Assembly: GCF_900109705.1 (NCBI RefSeq)
Contig: NZ_FOAI01000016.1
Coordinates: 30,560 to 94,559, forward strand
Direction of reading: 5' to 3'
DNA length: 64,000 nucleotides
Source of the DNA: Roseivivax marinus
Lineage (GTDB): Bacteria > Pseudomonadota > Alphaproteobacteria > Rhodobacterales > Rhodobacteraceae
Position numbers and translations under genes: made by a program. Below are positions 42,031-51,188 of the stretch, in pieces (within the stretch, counting starts at the first letter, position 1; each line of letters starts with the position of its first letter). A model generated the notes under the pieces. That model did no database searches and was not told the DNA's origin. It saw only the letters and a program-made list of their open reading frames with translations.

Positions 42031-42225
42031 GTTTCGGTCATAGCGTGGGGGCCGGGACGGCGGAACCGGGAACGGAAGTGATCCGGACGGGACGGCCCTT
42101 TCGATTGACAGCCGCGCGCGAGCCTCGATCTCCGGGAGACACGGCCTGCCCGGACGCGGTGCCGTCCGGCGCGGACCGTCTACGGGGGCGGCAGATCACG
42201 GCACAGCGGCGTGCGCCCCCCGCCC

Positions 42226-43458
42226 TCAGGCCAGCACGTCCGCGCTCGGCTCCACCATGAAGCGCTGCGACAGCGGCAGCGAGGCCGAGCCGAGGGACCG
42301 GGCGCGGGGGCCGATGGTGCCAGGAAGGATGGCGGGCGGCGTGGTGCCCGACAGGTCGATGCGGTCGAGCGCGCGGCGGGTGGCCTCGACGATGCGGGCG
42401 CGCACCGGGGCGGGCAGCCAGCCGTCGATCACCAGCGCCTCGAGATCGAGAAGCGCGCCGGCCGCCGCCGCGGCCTGCGCGAGGGCGGAGGCGGTGCGGA
42501 CGATCCAGGCCTCGAGGATGTCCGCGTCGATGTTCCAGTCGCTCGCGCTTTCCCACAGGCCCGTGGCGTCGTGGCCCTTTCCCATCAGCGCGGCCTCGAG
42601 CGTCGAGAGCGAGGCGACCTGCAAGAGCTGCGCAGAGCCGCCCGAGCCGTCGGGCACCGGCACCGAGCCCAGTGCGCCGGCATTGCCCGTGCGGCCGCGC
42701 ATCAGCGTGCCGTTCAGCACCAGCCCGCCCCCGGCGTAGAACCCGATATAGGCGTAGGCGAAGTCGCGCAGTCCCTCGGCGCCCTGCCGGTCCCCGAGCA
42801 CGATCTCGGCGTTGCAGGCGGCGGAGGCGTCGTTCTCCAGGTGGACCTCGAAGGGCACTTCGGCGGCGATCTCGGCCCGCAGGTCGGTCTGCCGCCACTC
42901 GGCCATGGCATCCTCGGGCAGGCCGAGCGATCCGGCCCAGTCCCACAGGTGGAACGGCAGGCCGATCCCCATGCCCGCGATGCGCGCGCGCAGGGACTTC
43001 GGGAGCGCCGCGATGACCTCGGGCAGGGCCTGGCGCACGAAATCCATCGTGCCGCCCGGCGTCGGGAAGGCGTGCGTCACCTGCCGTTCGGCCAGAACCT
43101 GCCCGGTGAAGTCGATGGCCACCAGTTCGAGGCTGCGGCGCCCCACCTTGAGCCCGAGGAAGCAGGCCCCGCCCGGCGCGAGGTGCATGGGCACCGAGGG
43201 CTGGCCGATCTTGCCGCGGCGCGGTTCCCCGCGGGCGATCAGGCCCTCGGCCTCGAGCGCGCGCATGATGACCGACACGGTCTGCGCCGAGAGCCCGGTG
43301 AGCCGGGCGATCTCGGCCTTGGCGAGCGAGCCGTGCCGGCGCAGGAGCGTCAGCACCAGCCGCTCGTTCTGTGCGCGCAGACCGCTCTGGGTCGCGCCGC
43401 GCAGGACCGACGTCAGCACGCCCTGCCCTGCCTCCTGTTCCATCGACTGTCGGCTCAC
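42226..43458 (-). CDS. frcR: ROK family transcriptional repressor (FrcR-like)
   Basis: 410 residues. The N-terminal winged helix-turn-helix (about 25-85; NERLVLTLLRRHGSLAKAEIARLTGLSAQTVSVIMRALEAEGLI) is followed by a ROK domain with two actin-like halves, including GMGIGLPFHLWDWAG, HLENDASAACNAEIVLG and AYIGFYAGGGLVLNGTLMRG. The classic zinc-binding CxCGxxGC motif of NagC/Mlc is not seen. It is divergent from the sugar ABC transporter operon and by analogy with Sinorhizobium FrcR represses it until sugar is present. The GTG start at 43458 has a strong GAGGAGGAG site; 43443 is the first ATG. Confidence 0.82.
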   Translation of the reverse strand: MSRQSMEQEAGQGVLTSVLRGATQSGLRAQNERLVLTLLRRHGSLAKAEIARLTGLSAQTVSVIMRALEAEGLIARGEPRRGKIGQPSVPMHLAPGGACFLGLKVGRRSLELVAIDFTGQVLAERQVTHAFPTPGGTMDFVRQALPEVIAALPKSLRARIAGMGIGLPFHLWDWAGSLGLPEDAMAEWRQTDLRAEIAAEVPFEVHLENDASAACNAEIVLGDRQGAEGLRDFAYAYIGFYAGGGLVLNGTLMRGRTGNAGALGSVPVPDGSGGSAQLLQVASLSTLEAALMGKGHDATGLWESASDWNIDADILEAWIVRTASALAQAAAAAGALLDLEALVIDGWLPAPVRARIVEATRRALDRIDLSGTTPPAILPGTIGPRARSLGSASLPLSQRFMVEPSADVLA

Positions 43459-43480
43459 TGCACGCTCCTCCTCGCCTTCG

Positions 43481-43562
43481 ATCCTTGCCGGGCGGAGCCT
43501 GTCCGTCAATCTTAAATCACTCTTATTTATTTATTGACAGGAGGCCGCCGGATCGGTCAGCT
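43481..43562. promoter_or_regulatory. Divergent frcR/frcB promoter region with dyad
   Basis: GTCAAT (43505-43510) and ATTGAC (43533-43538) are exact inverted repeats 22 bp apart, framing a very AT-rich core (43511-43532). They overlap the -35 boxes of both directions: TTGACG leftward (43509-43504, with AAGGAT 17 bp on) and TTGACA rightward (43534-43539, with TCAGCT 17 bp on). This is the expected place for the ROK repressor. Confidence 0.55.
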
Positions 43563-43652
43563 TGTGGTTGAGGCACGCGGGCTATGCAGCACCCGGCCTT
43601 GCCGATTCTGATGATCCGCGCCCTTGAGGAGGGGCGCACAGGGAGGACTTCC

Positions 43653-44675
43653 ATGACCCGCTTCTTCGCTCTTTCGGGCGCGTCCGCGCTCGCCCTCGCC
43701 CTCGGTGCCGGCGGCGCCGCCGCGCAGGACGACATCACCGCCTGCCTCATCACCAAGACGGACACCAACCCGTTCTTCGTGAAGATGAAGGAGGGCGCGT
43801 CCGAGGCCGCCGAGGCCCAGGGCATCACGCTCAACACCTTTGCCGGCAAGCTGGACGGCGACGTCGAGACCCAGGTCGCCGCGGTCGAGAGCTGCATCGC
43901 CGCCGGGGCCTCCGGCATCCTCATCACGCCGTCGGACAGCCGTGCGCTGGTGCCGGTGATCGAGCAGGCCAAGGAGAACGACGTCCTCGTGATCGCGCTC
44001 GACACCCCGTTCGAGCCGGCCTCGGTGGCTGACGCGACCTTCGCCACCGACAACTTCAAGGCGGGCGAGCTGATCGGCCAGTGGGCCGCCGCGACCATCG
44101 ACGATCCCGAGAACGCCAAGATCGCGCTGCTGGACCTCAACCCCTCCGAGGTGTCGGTCGACTACCTGCGCGACCAGGGCTTCCTCAGCGGCTTCGGCAT
44201 CGACATCAAGGATCCCACCGACATCGGTGACGAAGAGGATCCGCGCATCGTCGGACACGACGTCACCGACGGCAACGAGCAGGGCGGCCAGCAGGCGATG
44301 GAGAACCTCCTGCAGGTCGATAGCGGCATCAACGTCGTCTACACGATCAACGAACCCGCCGCCGCCGGCGCCTACGAGGCGCTGTCCTCGTTCGGCATGG
44401 CCGACCAGGCGACCATCGTGTCCGTGGACGGCGGCTGCCCCGGCGTGGAGGACGTGCAGGCCGGCGTGATCGGCGCGACCTCCATGCAGTTCCCGCTCAA
44501 GATGGCCTCGATGGGGATCGACGCGATCGTCCAGTACGCCAAGGACGGCACGGTGCCCGAGCCGACCGAGGGGCTCGACTTCCTCAACACCGGCGTGACC
44601 CTCGTCACCGACCAGCCGGTGGACGGGATCGAGTCGATCACCTCGGAAGAAGCGCTGGAGCAGTGCTGGGGCTGA
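43653..44675 (+). CDS. frcB: Sugar ABC transporter substrate-binding protein (FrcB-like)
   Basis: 340 residues with a signal peptide (1-25, ending GAAAQ). The periplasmic binding protein (PBP1) fold starts [24 protein letters not shown] and includes [90 protein letters not shown] and [24 protein letters not shown]. This sequence pattern is that of the fructose-binding protein FrcB (also mannose and ribose in Sinorhizobium). A GGGAGGACTTCC site precedes the start. First gene of the operon followed by permease, ATPase and kinase. Confidence 0.88.
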   Translation: MTRFFALSGASALALALGAGGAAAQDDITACLITKTDTNPFFVKMKEGASEAAEAQGITLNTFAGKLDGDVETQVAAVESCIAAGASGILITPSDSRALVPVIEQAKENDVLVIALDTPFEPASVADATFATDNFKAGELIGQWAAATIDDPENAKIALLDLNPSEVSVDYLRDQGFLSGFGIDIKDPTDIGDEEDPRIVGHDVTDGNEQGGQQAMENLLQVDSGINVVYTINEPAAAGAYEALSSFGMADQATIVSVDGGCPGVEDVQAGVIGATSMQFPLKMASMGIDAIVQYAKDGTVPEPTEGLDFLNTGVTLVTDQPVDGIESITSEEALEQCWG

Positions 44676-44742
44676 CACCTGCCCCGCGGGGCGGAGCGCG
44701 CGGCGCTCCGCCCGTCTTTCCCCCGCGACGTGAGAGGATGCC

Positions 44743-45819
44743 ATGACCGACGACAGCGCCAACCGGGGCGGGCAGGACTACGAATCCAGCCTCGCCGAGA
44801 GCGACAAGAGCGTCGCCAGCTTCGCCCGGACCCACACGCCGATCGAGACGCTGCAGCACGTCCTGCACGGCAACCCGACGCTGGTGCCGGTGATCGTGCT
44901 GATCGCCGCGACCATCATCTTCGGGCTGGTCGCGGGCGAGCGGTTCTTCTCGGCCTTCAACCTCACGCTCATCATGCAGCAGGTGTCGATCATCGGCATC
45001 CTCGCCGCGGCGCAGACACTCATCATCCTGTCGGCGGGCATCGACCTGTCGGTGGCCGCGATCATGGTGCTGATGGCGGTGATCGCGGGCAAGCTGTCGG
45101 TGGACCTGGGCGTGCCGGCACCGATTTCGGTGCTGGTGGCGCTGGCCGGCGGAGCGGCGGCGGGCCTGATGAACGGCCTTCTGGTCACCAAGGCCAAGCT
45201 GCCGCCCTTCATCACCACGCTCGGCACCTGGTCGATCTTCTACGCGCTGAACCTGTGGCTTTCGGGCGCGCAGTCGATCCGGTCCTCGGACATCGACGAG
45301 TCCGCGCCGTTCCTCAAGTTCTTCGGCAACGTCATCGAGATCGGCGGCGCCCGCATCACCTTCGGCGTGATCCTGATGGTGCTGGTCTTCGTGGCGCTGT
45401 GGTACATGCTGAACAAGACCGCCTGGGGCCGCCATGTCTACGCCGTGGGCGACGACAAGGAGGCGGCCGAGCTGGCCGGCATCCGCACCGACCGGATGCT
45501 GATCTCGGTCTACGCGCTGGCGGGCCTCGTCTGCGGCATCGCCGCCTGGGCCTCGATCGGCCGCGTCGGCTCGATCTCTCCGCAGGCATTCTACGAGGGC
45601 AACCTGCAATCCATCACCGCCGTTGTGATTGGGGGCATCTCGCTCTTCGGCGGCCGCGGCTCGATCCTCGGCGCGCTGTTCGGGGCGCTGATCGTGGGCG
45701 TCTTCCAGTCGGGCCTGCGTCTCGCCGGGGTGGACGTGCTGTGGCAGGTCTTCGCCATCGGCTGGCTCATCATCATCGCGGTCGCCATCGACCAGTGGAT
45801 CAGGAAGGTCTCGGTATGA
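44743..45819 (+). CDS. frcC: Sugar ABC transporter permease (FrcC-like)
   Basis: 358 residues with about ten hydrophobic helices of the ribose/xylose permease family. Signature stretches: NLTLIMQQVSIIGILAAAQTLIILSAGIDLSVAAIMVLMAVI, LVTKAKLPPFITTLGTWSIFYALNLWLSG, and AVGDDKEAAELAGIRTDRMLISVYALAGLVCGIAAW. A cytoplasmic N-terminal extension of about 50 residues (ending TPIETLQHVLHGNP) is typical of FrcC. The stop overlaps the ATPase start (ATGA). It forms the membrane channel of the importer. Confidence 0.9.
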   Translation: MTDDSANRGGQDYESSLAESDKSVASFARTHTPIETLQHVLHGNPTLVPVIVLIAATIIFGLVAGERFFSAFNLTLIMQQVSIIGILAAAQTLIILSAGIDLSVAAIMVLMAVIAGKLSVDLGVPAPISVLVALAGGAAAGLMNGLLVTKAKLPPFITTLGTWSIFYALNLWLSGAQSIRSSDIDESAPFLKFFGNVIEIGGARITFGVILMVLVFVALWYMLNKTAWGRHVYAVGDDKEAAELAGIRTDRMLISVYALAGLVCGIAAWASIGRVGSISPQAFYEGNLQSITAVVIGGISLFGGRGSILGALFGALIVGVFQSGLRLAGVDVLWQVFAIGWLIIIAVAIDQWIRKVSV

Positions 45820-46595
45820 CACAGGAACCCGTTCTCACCGCGCGCGGCCTCGTCAAGCGCTACGGCCGCGTCACCGCCCTCGATAACTGCGACTTCGATC
45901 TCTACCCGGGCGAAGTGCTTGCCGTGATCGGCGACAACGGCGCAGGCAAGTCCTCTCTCATCAAGGCGATCTCGGGCGCGGTCCAGATCGACGCGGGCGA
46001 GATCAGGCTCGAGGGCAAGCCGATCTCGTTCCGCTCGCCGCTGGAGGCGCGCGACGCCGGGATCGAGACGGTCTACCAGACCCTCGCGCTGTCCCCTGCA
46101 CTGTCGATCGTGGACAACATGTTCGTCGGGCGCGAGATCGTGAAGGACGGCGTGCTGGGCCGCACCTTCCGGATGCTCGACCACAAGCGCATGGAGGCGA
46201 TGGCCCGCGAGAAGCTGTCCGAGCTGGGACTGATGACGATCCAGAACATCAACCAGCCGGTCGAGACCCTGTCCGGCGGTCAGCGCCAGGGCGTCGCGGT
46301 GGCGCGCGCCGCGGCGTTCGGGTCGAAGGTCGTGATCATGGACGAGCCCACCGCCGCACTCGGCGTGAAGGAGAGCCGCCGCGTGCTCGAACTCATCAAG
46401 GGCCTGAAGGAGCGCGGTATGCCCATCGTGCTGATCTCGCACAACATGCCGCACGTCTTCGAGGTCGCCGACCGCATCCACGTGCACCGGCTGGGCAAGC
46501 GGCTGTGCGTCATCGACCCGAAGTCGCACTCGATGAACGACGCCGTGGCGTTCATGACCGGGGCCAAGGAGCCGGGCGAGGCCGAAGCTGCCTGA
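45816..46595 (+). CDS. frcA: Sugar ABC transporter ATP-binding protein (FrcA-like)
   Basis: 259 residues, a single nucleotide-binding domain rather than the duplicated form of RbsA. Walker A is GDNGAGKSSLIKA (about 39-51), the signature ETLSGGQRQGVAVARAAAF, Walker B VVIMDEPTAAL and the H-loop ISHN. It hydrolyses ATP to drive FrcC. Start at 45816 overlaps the permease stop by 4 bp. The long frame upstream is a shadow of the permease gene. Confidence 0.92.
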   Translation: MTQEPVLTARGLVKRYGRVTALDNCDFDLYPGEVLAVIGDNGAGKSSLIKAISGAVQIDAGEIRLEGKPISFRSPLEARDAGIETVYQTLALSPALSIVDNMFVGREIVKDGVLGRTFRMLDHKRMEAMAREKLSELGLMTIQNINQPVETLSGGQRQGVAVARAAAFGSKVVIMDEPTAALGVKESRRVLELIKGLKERGMPIVLISHNMPHVFEVADRIHVHRLGKRLCVIDPKSHSMNDAVAFMTGAKEPGEAEAA

Positions 46596-46608
46596 GCCCG
46601 CGCCCGCC

Positions 46609-47232
46609 ATGACCGACGCCGATCGTCTCGCCTCGCGGATCGCGGCACTGCCCGCGGTCCGCCCGCGCCTACTGGTCGCCATCGCGGGGCCGCCGGCCTC
46701 GGGCAAGACCACCCTCGCCGCCGAGGTCGCGGCGCGGATCAGCGCGCTCGGCCGCCCCGCGCGGCACGTGCCGATGGACGGCTTCCACCTCAACAACCCG
46801 GTGATCGAGGCGCGCGGACTTCTCGCCCGCAAGGGCGCGCCCGAAACGTTCGACGCCGCGGGCTTCGTCCACGCCATGCGGCGGCTCGGCACCGAGGAGG
46901 AGGTCGTGCTGCCGAGCTTCGACCGCGCGCGCGACATCGCCATCGCCGGCAGCATCGCCGTCGGCCCCGAGACCGAGGTGGCCGTGGTGGAAGGCAACTA
47001 CCTGACCTTCGACGAGGCGCCTTGGGATACGCTGGCCCCGCTGTGGCAGTTCGCGGTGTTCCTCGACGTGCCCGAGCCGGTGCTGGCCGAGCGGCTGATC
47101 GCGCGCTGGCGCGACCACGGGCTCGACGACGCGCAGGCCCGGCGCCGCGCCGAGGAGAACGACCTGCCGAACGCGCGACGCATCCTCGCACGGCGCCTGC
47201 CCGGGGTGAGCACGCTGGACGAGCTGCGCTGA
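46609..47232 (+). CDS. frcK: FrcK-like kinase (uridine/pantothenate kinase fold)
   Basis: 207 residues. Walker A is AIAGPPASGKTTLAAE (about 25-39), followed by VPMDGFHLNNPVIEARGLLARKGAPETFDAAGF and PSFDRARDIAIAGSIAV, then VVEGNYLTFDEAPWDTL and a helical lid ERLIARWRDHGLDDAQARRRAEENDLPNARRIL. This matches FrcK, the last gene of frcBCAK operons, believed to phosphorylate the imported sugar, although it belongs to the nucleoside/pantothenate kinase fold. It lies 13 bp after frcA. Confidence 0.87.
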   Translation: MTDADRLASRIAALPAVRPRLLVAIAGPPASGKTTLAAEVAARISALGRPARHVPMDGFHLNNPVIEARGLLARKGAPETFDAAGFVHAMRRLGTEEEVVLPSFDRARDIAIAGSIAVGPETEVAVVEGNYLTFDEAPWDTLAPLWQFAVFLDVPEPVLAERLIARWRDHGLDDAQARRRAEENDLPNARRILARRLPGVSTLDELR

Positions 47233-47636
47233 AAGGCGCGGGGCGGTCGAGGCATCGGCGCTAGGGCGGGCTCTGCGACCGGTTCGGCGTCCGGAAAGAT
47301 CGCCGTAGCGGGATCTGCGTCGGCCGGCCCTTCGTCGTGCCCCCTGTGGAGCGGACGCTGCGCAGCCAACGCAGCTCCGCGTCGTGATCGCCCGCGCGGT
47401 GATCGCGGCTTGCACGCTCTGGCAAATCTGCCGCGACCGGCTTCGAGGGGTTCCCTCCGGCCACCCCGCGATGACCACCGGCCGCTGCGTGTCCGGGCCC
47501 GGAGCCGACCTGCCCCCTCGCGACGGTCGCGGCAATGTCATCGCGCCGGTCTCGTCCGGCGGAATGGCCCCCCTACCCTTTCCGCCAGTCCGGCCCGGCG
47601 TATCCCCGCGGGGCCGTCACGAGAGGAGTTCACGCG
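47233..47636. other. Non-coding region after the frc operon
   Basis: 404 bp of GC-rich sequence with only short, uncharacteristic frames in both directions. No terminator with a T-run and no RNA gene is recognised. The promoter of the following small gene must be in its right part. Confidence 0.45.
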
Positions 47637-47798
47637 ATGACCCCGAACGCCCCTGCCACCCCGCAACCCGAAGAGGCGCGTCCCGACGTCTCGGCCCACA
47701 CCCGCACGTCCGAGGACATCCGCGGCCGCCAGACCACGCGCTACGACCAGTCCGAGCATCGCCGCTACGCCTGGCTCTACGAGGATTTGCTGGCCTGA
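47637..47798 (+). CDS. Small soluble protein of unknown function
   Basis: 53 residues from ATG 47637, with a strong GAGAGGAG site 8 nt upstream. The first half is Pro/Ala/Glu-rich and probably disordered; the second half is charged and aromatic (RTSEDIRGRQTTRYDQSEHRRYAWLYEDLLA), giving a likely helix. No cysteine, signal or membrane segment. No family is recognised; the good ribosome site and codon use support a real gene. Confidence 0.55.
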   Translation: MTPNAPATPQPEEARPDVSAHTRTSEDIRGRQTTRYDQSEHRRYAWLYEDLLA

Positions 47799-47933
47799 TC
47801 GTCCCGCCCGGCGCGCTGTTTTCAGTCCGCGCCGGGCAGTCCGACACGCGGTCCCCGCGCCCTGTCGCACGCGATGGACGCCCCCGGACGGGCGTGCTAC
47901 GGTCTTGTGACAAAAGGCAGAGCAGCCCAGGGG

Positions 47934-48968
47934 ATGACAGCACTCGACGAATACCAGCGGCTCGAGGCCACCGGCCTCTGGCGGCCCGAGACGGGTGCGC
48001 AGCGTCGTGAAGTCGTCGTCGCCCTCGGCAATGCCACGCTGACCATCAAGGACATGCAGGACCGGGTCCTCGCGCACTGGTCGCTGGCAGCGATCACGCG
48101 GGCCACGTCCGCGGGGCACGACCCCGCGCTCTACCACCCCGACGGCGACCCCGAGGAGACGCTCGAGCTGAGCAATGCCGAGGCGGATGCGATGATCGAG
48201 GCGCTAGAGCGGATCCTGCGCGCCGTCGATCGCCGCCGTCCCCGCCCCGGCAAGCTGCGGGTCTGGCTGTCGGGCTCGATCGCCGCCGTGGTGATCTTTC
48301 TGGCCGTGTTCTGGCTGCCGGGCGCGCTCATCGCCTACGCCACCCACATCGTCCCCGCCGTGAAGCGCGCCGAGATCGGCACCGCCCTGACCGAGCGGAT
48401 CACCCGCGTCACCGGGCAGCCCTGCTCGGCGCAGGAGGCCCGCCAGCCGCTCCGCCGCCTGGCCGAGCGGGTGCTGGGCGAGGGCCGGCGCGACGCGCTG
48501 GTGGTGCTGCCGCAGGGGCTCACGGACACCGCGCACCTGCCTGGCGGACGCATCCTGCTGAGCCGGTCGCTGATCGAGGACCCCGAGGACCCGGACGTGC
48601 CCGCGGGCTTCGTGCTGGCCGAGGCGGTGCGCGCGGCGCAGACCGACCCGCTCGAGGACCTTCTGCGGCACGCGGGCCTCGGCGCATCGCTGCAACTGTT
48701 GACCACCGGCGAGCTGCCGAAGGGGGCGCTCGACGACTACGCCGAAAGCCTGCTGACCGGCGCCCGCGCCGAGCCGGTGGCCCACGACACGCTTCTGGCC
48801 GCCTTCTCGCGAGCCGAGCTGCGCTCGGAGCCCTACGCCTACTGGCTCGATGTCACCGGCGAGAGCACGCTGCCCCTGATCGAAGCGGACCCCCGCCGCG
48901 CCTCGGGCAGCCGGCAGGTCCTGACCGACGCCGACTGGGTGCGCCTGCAGTCCATCTGCGGCGGTTGA
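47934..48968 (+). CDS. Membrane protein of unknown function
   Basis: 344 residues. A cytoplasmic N-terminal part (1-110) has a PH-like beta pattern (GLWRPETGAQRREVVVALGNATLTIKDMQDRVLAHWSL). One hydrophobic segment (about 116-140, SIAAVVIFLAVFWLPGALIAY) anchors it, and the remainder is likely periplasmic, with DALVVLPQGLTDTAHLPGGRILLSRSLIEDPEDPDVPAGFVLAEAVRAAQ. This resembles the layout of M48-type peptidases (a region where an HExxH helix would be expected), but no HExxH is present, so it may be an inactive relative. Start at 47934 preferred over 47874. Confidence 0.75.
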   Translation: MTALDEYQRLEATGLWRPETGAQRREVVVALGNATLTIKDMQDRVLAHWSLAAITRATSAGHDPALYHPDGDPEETLELSNAEADAMIEALERILRAVDRRRPRPGKLRVWLSGSIAAVVIFLAVFWLPGALIAYATHIVPAVKRAEIGTALTERITRVTGQPCSAQEARQPLRRLAERVLGEGRRDALVVLPQGLTDTAHLPGGRILLSRSLIEDPEDPDVPAGFVLAEAVRAAQTDPLEDLLRHAGLGASLQLLTTGELPKGALDDYAESLLTGARAEPVAHDTLLAAFSRAELRSEPYAYWLDVTGESTLPLIEADPRRASGSRQVLTDADWVRLQSICGG

Positions 48969-49379
48969 GACCGGGCCCACCGACTTCGGCCACGGGCTGT
49001 CGGTTTCGCCCGGGCGACGCTGGTTGTCACCGCGTCAACGGGAGCCTTCAAATGGGGACCAGTGTCGTCGCCCCCTCGGGCGTGACGCCGGGGTCCGAAT
49101 ACGTTCTGATGGTGAAGGACGCGCGCACGGGTCCGCTCATGCGCCGGGTGGCAGACAGACGTATGGATATCCGCCGGCTCCGGCTTGGCGGCGTCTGAAA
49201 TTAGCGGGCTTCGGCGCGCAGCCTTCTGCTGAAGCGGTCGGTCATGTGCCGGGAGTTGGCCACCGGGCCTGCGCGCCCATCGTCCCGGGTGTCATTCCAG
49301 GAGGCAGACTTCGCAGCGCCTCATGTTCGGCACGCCTCCGGCCGACGCGGATCGCGGGTGCTCGAAGCGTCACGCAGAA
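48969..49379. other. Mostly non-coding region, one possible small ORF
   Basis: About 410 bp between convergent genes. Apart from the small frame at 49052-49198, I see no gene or RNA. The region has mixed composition and no repeat. Confidence 0.4.
49052..49198 (+). CDS. Possible 48-residue protein
   Basis: A short frame from ATG 49052 with GGGAG 7 nt upstream. It reads MGTSVVAPSGVTPGSEYVLM, then a basic stretch VKDARTGPLMRRVADRRMDIRRLRL. The arginine-rich end and lack of any recognised family leave it doubtful; it could be chance. Confidence 0.3.
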   Translation: MGTSVVAPSGVTPGSEYVLMVKDARTGPLMRRVADRRMDIRRLRLGGV

Positions 49380-49404
49380 AGGCCGGCCCCGCGGGGACCG
49401 GCCT
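49377..49404 (-). terminator. Terminator-like stem-loop after the 353-residue protein
   Basis: AGGCCGG (49380-49386) and CCGGCCT (49398-49404) pair around a GC-rich loop, with a short TTTC on the reverse strand beyond. It lies about 25 bp after the stop of the leftward gene. Confidence 0.5.
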
Positions 49405-49428
49405 CGGTCATGCGGATCGCTCGGGCCC

Positions 49429-50490
49429 TCAGCGCTGGACGATGCGCGGCGGCTCCACCGGGACCGAGCGGCGGCCCAGCGCGCGGCGCGGCACGGTGTC
49501 GGTGAAGACCTCGCGGGTCTGGTAGTAGCCCCGGATCGACATGTTCGCGCGATGGCGGTTGAGCCGTCCGTCGTCCCATGCCGCCCGGTAGCCCGCGGGG
49601 ATGTGCACGGTGTCGTCGCTCTGGTCGAGCCAGACATGGCGCGGCAGGATCCGCGTCTCGGGCGGCAGCGTGGTGGCGACCGCGCGGGCCTTCGGCTCGG
49701 TCTCGGGTGCCGCGCGGCTGTCCTGATAGGGCTTGAGGTAGTAGACGTTCTTGCCCGGTCCGGGCGCCTCGCCGCGGCGGATCACGGTGACCGGGCTGGT
49801 CTCCTGCGGGCCGCAGCGCACGGGGTAGCGCGAGCCGTCGTTGATGTAGCGGTTCGAGATCGCCGAGCCGCCCTGGCAGGCGGGCTGCCCCTTGCCCTTG
49901 CGCACGACCATGGTGCGGGGCGCGGGCACCTCGCGCGGCTGCGGCGCGGCGGCTGCCTCGGGGACCGAACGCACGACGCGCGGGGCGGTCTTGACAACCT
50001 GACGGCGCACGGGCTCGGCCTGCGGCTGCGGCTGCGGCGCGGGGGCGCGGCGCACGACGCGCTGCGGCTGGGCCTGCGGCGCGGGTTCCGGCGCGCTGCG
50101 CACGACGCGTTGCGGCTGGGCCGCCGGTGCGGTGGCCGGACGGGCAGCCGGCTGCGGTGCCGCGGCGGGTTCGGGCTCGGGCGGGCGGATTTGCTGCGCC
50201 TCGGCGACGCGCGCCGCGCCGGCCGAGGTGCCCGTGCCGTTGGCGAAGGTGGGCCGCTGGCCGCAGACCTGCTCGCGCGAGCGGGACACGCGGGGCACCC
50301 AGTTCACCGTGCCGTCGATGCCGGCGCGCACGTAGACGCAGCCGCGGCTGTCAACATATTGCCGGCCCTCGTAGCTCGACGGCGGGAACTCTGCCGGGAT
50401 GTCGGTGGAGCGCTGCTGCGCCCCCGCCGTTCCGGCCATCCCGAGCGCCACAAGCGCGGCCCCGAGCACGGAAAGTCGTCGTAGCATCAT
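49429..50490 (-). CDS. Exported proline/arginine-rich protein conserved in Rhodobacterales
   Basis: 353 residues. A signal peptide (about 1-24, ending TAGAQ) is followed by EFPPSSYEGRQYVDSRGCVYVRAGIDGTVNWVPRVSRSREQVCG, a small conserved domain with two cysteines. Then comes a long low-complexity linker (about 100-195) with repeated QPQRVVR and RRAPAPQPQ units. The C-terminal domain includes YYLKPYQDSR and ILPRHVWLDQSDDTVHIPAGYRAAWDDGRLN. Proteins of this layout are common in roseobacters and of unknown function, presumably periplasmic and envelope-related. Single gene with a terminator. Confidence 0.8.
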   Translation of the reverse strand: MMLRRLSVLGAALVALGMAGTAGAQQRSTDIPAEFPPSSYEGRQYVDSRGCVYVRAGIDGTVNWVPRVSRSREQVCGQRPTFANGTGTSAGAARVAEAQQIRPPEPEPAAAPQPAARPATAPAAQPQRVVRSAPEPAPQAQPQRVVRRAPAPQPQPQAEPVRRQVVKTAPRVVRSVPEAAAAPQPREVPAPRTMVVRKGKGQPACQGGSAISNRYINDGSRYPVRCGPQETSPVTVIRRGEAPGPGKNVYYLKPYQDSRAAPETEPKARAVATTLPPETRILPRHVWLDQSDDTVHIPAGYRAAWDDGRLNRHRANMSIRGYYQTREVFTDTVPRRALGRRSVPVEPPRIVQR

Positions 50491-50555
50491 CTCGATCCCC
50501 CACAGGTCCTTCCAGAGTGCCGCAAGGGATTGCGCCTGTAAAGCGCGCGCCCCGC

Positions 50556-51188
50556 CTATTTAGTGCCGAACATGCGGTCCCCCGCATCGCCCAGGCCGGG
50601 CACGATATAGCCCTTCTCGTTGAGACGGCTATCCAGAGCCGCGGTGACGATCGGCACGTCGGGATGCGCCTCCTTCATCTTCGCGACGCCCTCGGGGGCG
50701 GCCAGCAGGCAGAGGAAGCGGATGTCGGTGGCGCCCGCCTCTTTCAGCAGGTCGATCGCCGCCGCCGAGGAGTTGCCGGTCGCCAGCATCGGGTCCACGG
50801 CGATGACGCGGCGGTCCTGCAGGCTGTCGGGCACCTTGAAGTAGTACTGCACGGGCTGCAGCGTTTCCTCGTCGCGGTAGAGTCCGACGAAGCCCACGCG
50901 CGCCGAGGGGATCAGCTCGAGCACGCCGTCCAGAAGCCCGTTGCCCGCGCGCAGGATCGAGATCAGCGCGAGCTTCTTCCCGGCGAGGACCGGCGCTTCC
51001 ATCTCCTGCATCGGCGTGTCGATGGTGCGCTGCGTCATCGGCAGATCGCGGGTGATCTCGTAGGCCAGCAGCTGGCTGATCTCGCGTAGCAGCTGGCGGA
51101 AGGACGCAGTCGAGGTGTCCTTCTGGCGCATGATGGTCAGCTTGTGCTGGATCAGCGGGTGTTCGACGACGGTCAGGTGCGGGGGCAT
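50556..51188 (-). CDS. upp: Uracil phosphoribosyltransferase
   Basis: 210 residues, normal length. The UPRT pattern is clear: [79 protein letters not shown] and the PRPP loop [21 protein letters not shown], ending [17 protein letters not shown]. It turns uracil and PRPP into UMP. Its start overlaps the end of the adenosine deaminase gene by 16 bp. Last gene of the cdd-deoA-deoB-add-upp operon; it collects the uracil released by DeoA. Confidence 0.96.
   Translation of the reverse strand: MPPHLTVVEHPLIQHKLTIMRQKDTSTASFRQLLREISQLLAYEITRDLPMTQRTIDTPMQEMEAPVLAGKKLALISILRAGNGLLDGVLELIPSARVGFVGLYRDEETLQPVQYYFKVPDSLQDRRVIAVDPMLATGNSSAAAIDLLKEAGATDIRFLCLLAAPEGVAKMKEAHPDVPIVTAALDSRLNEKGYIVPGLGDAGDRMFGTK

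Noticed and set aside
47261..47464. 67-codon leftward frame after the frc operon
   Set aside because: No ribosome site, no motif, composition like random GC-rich DNA.
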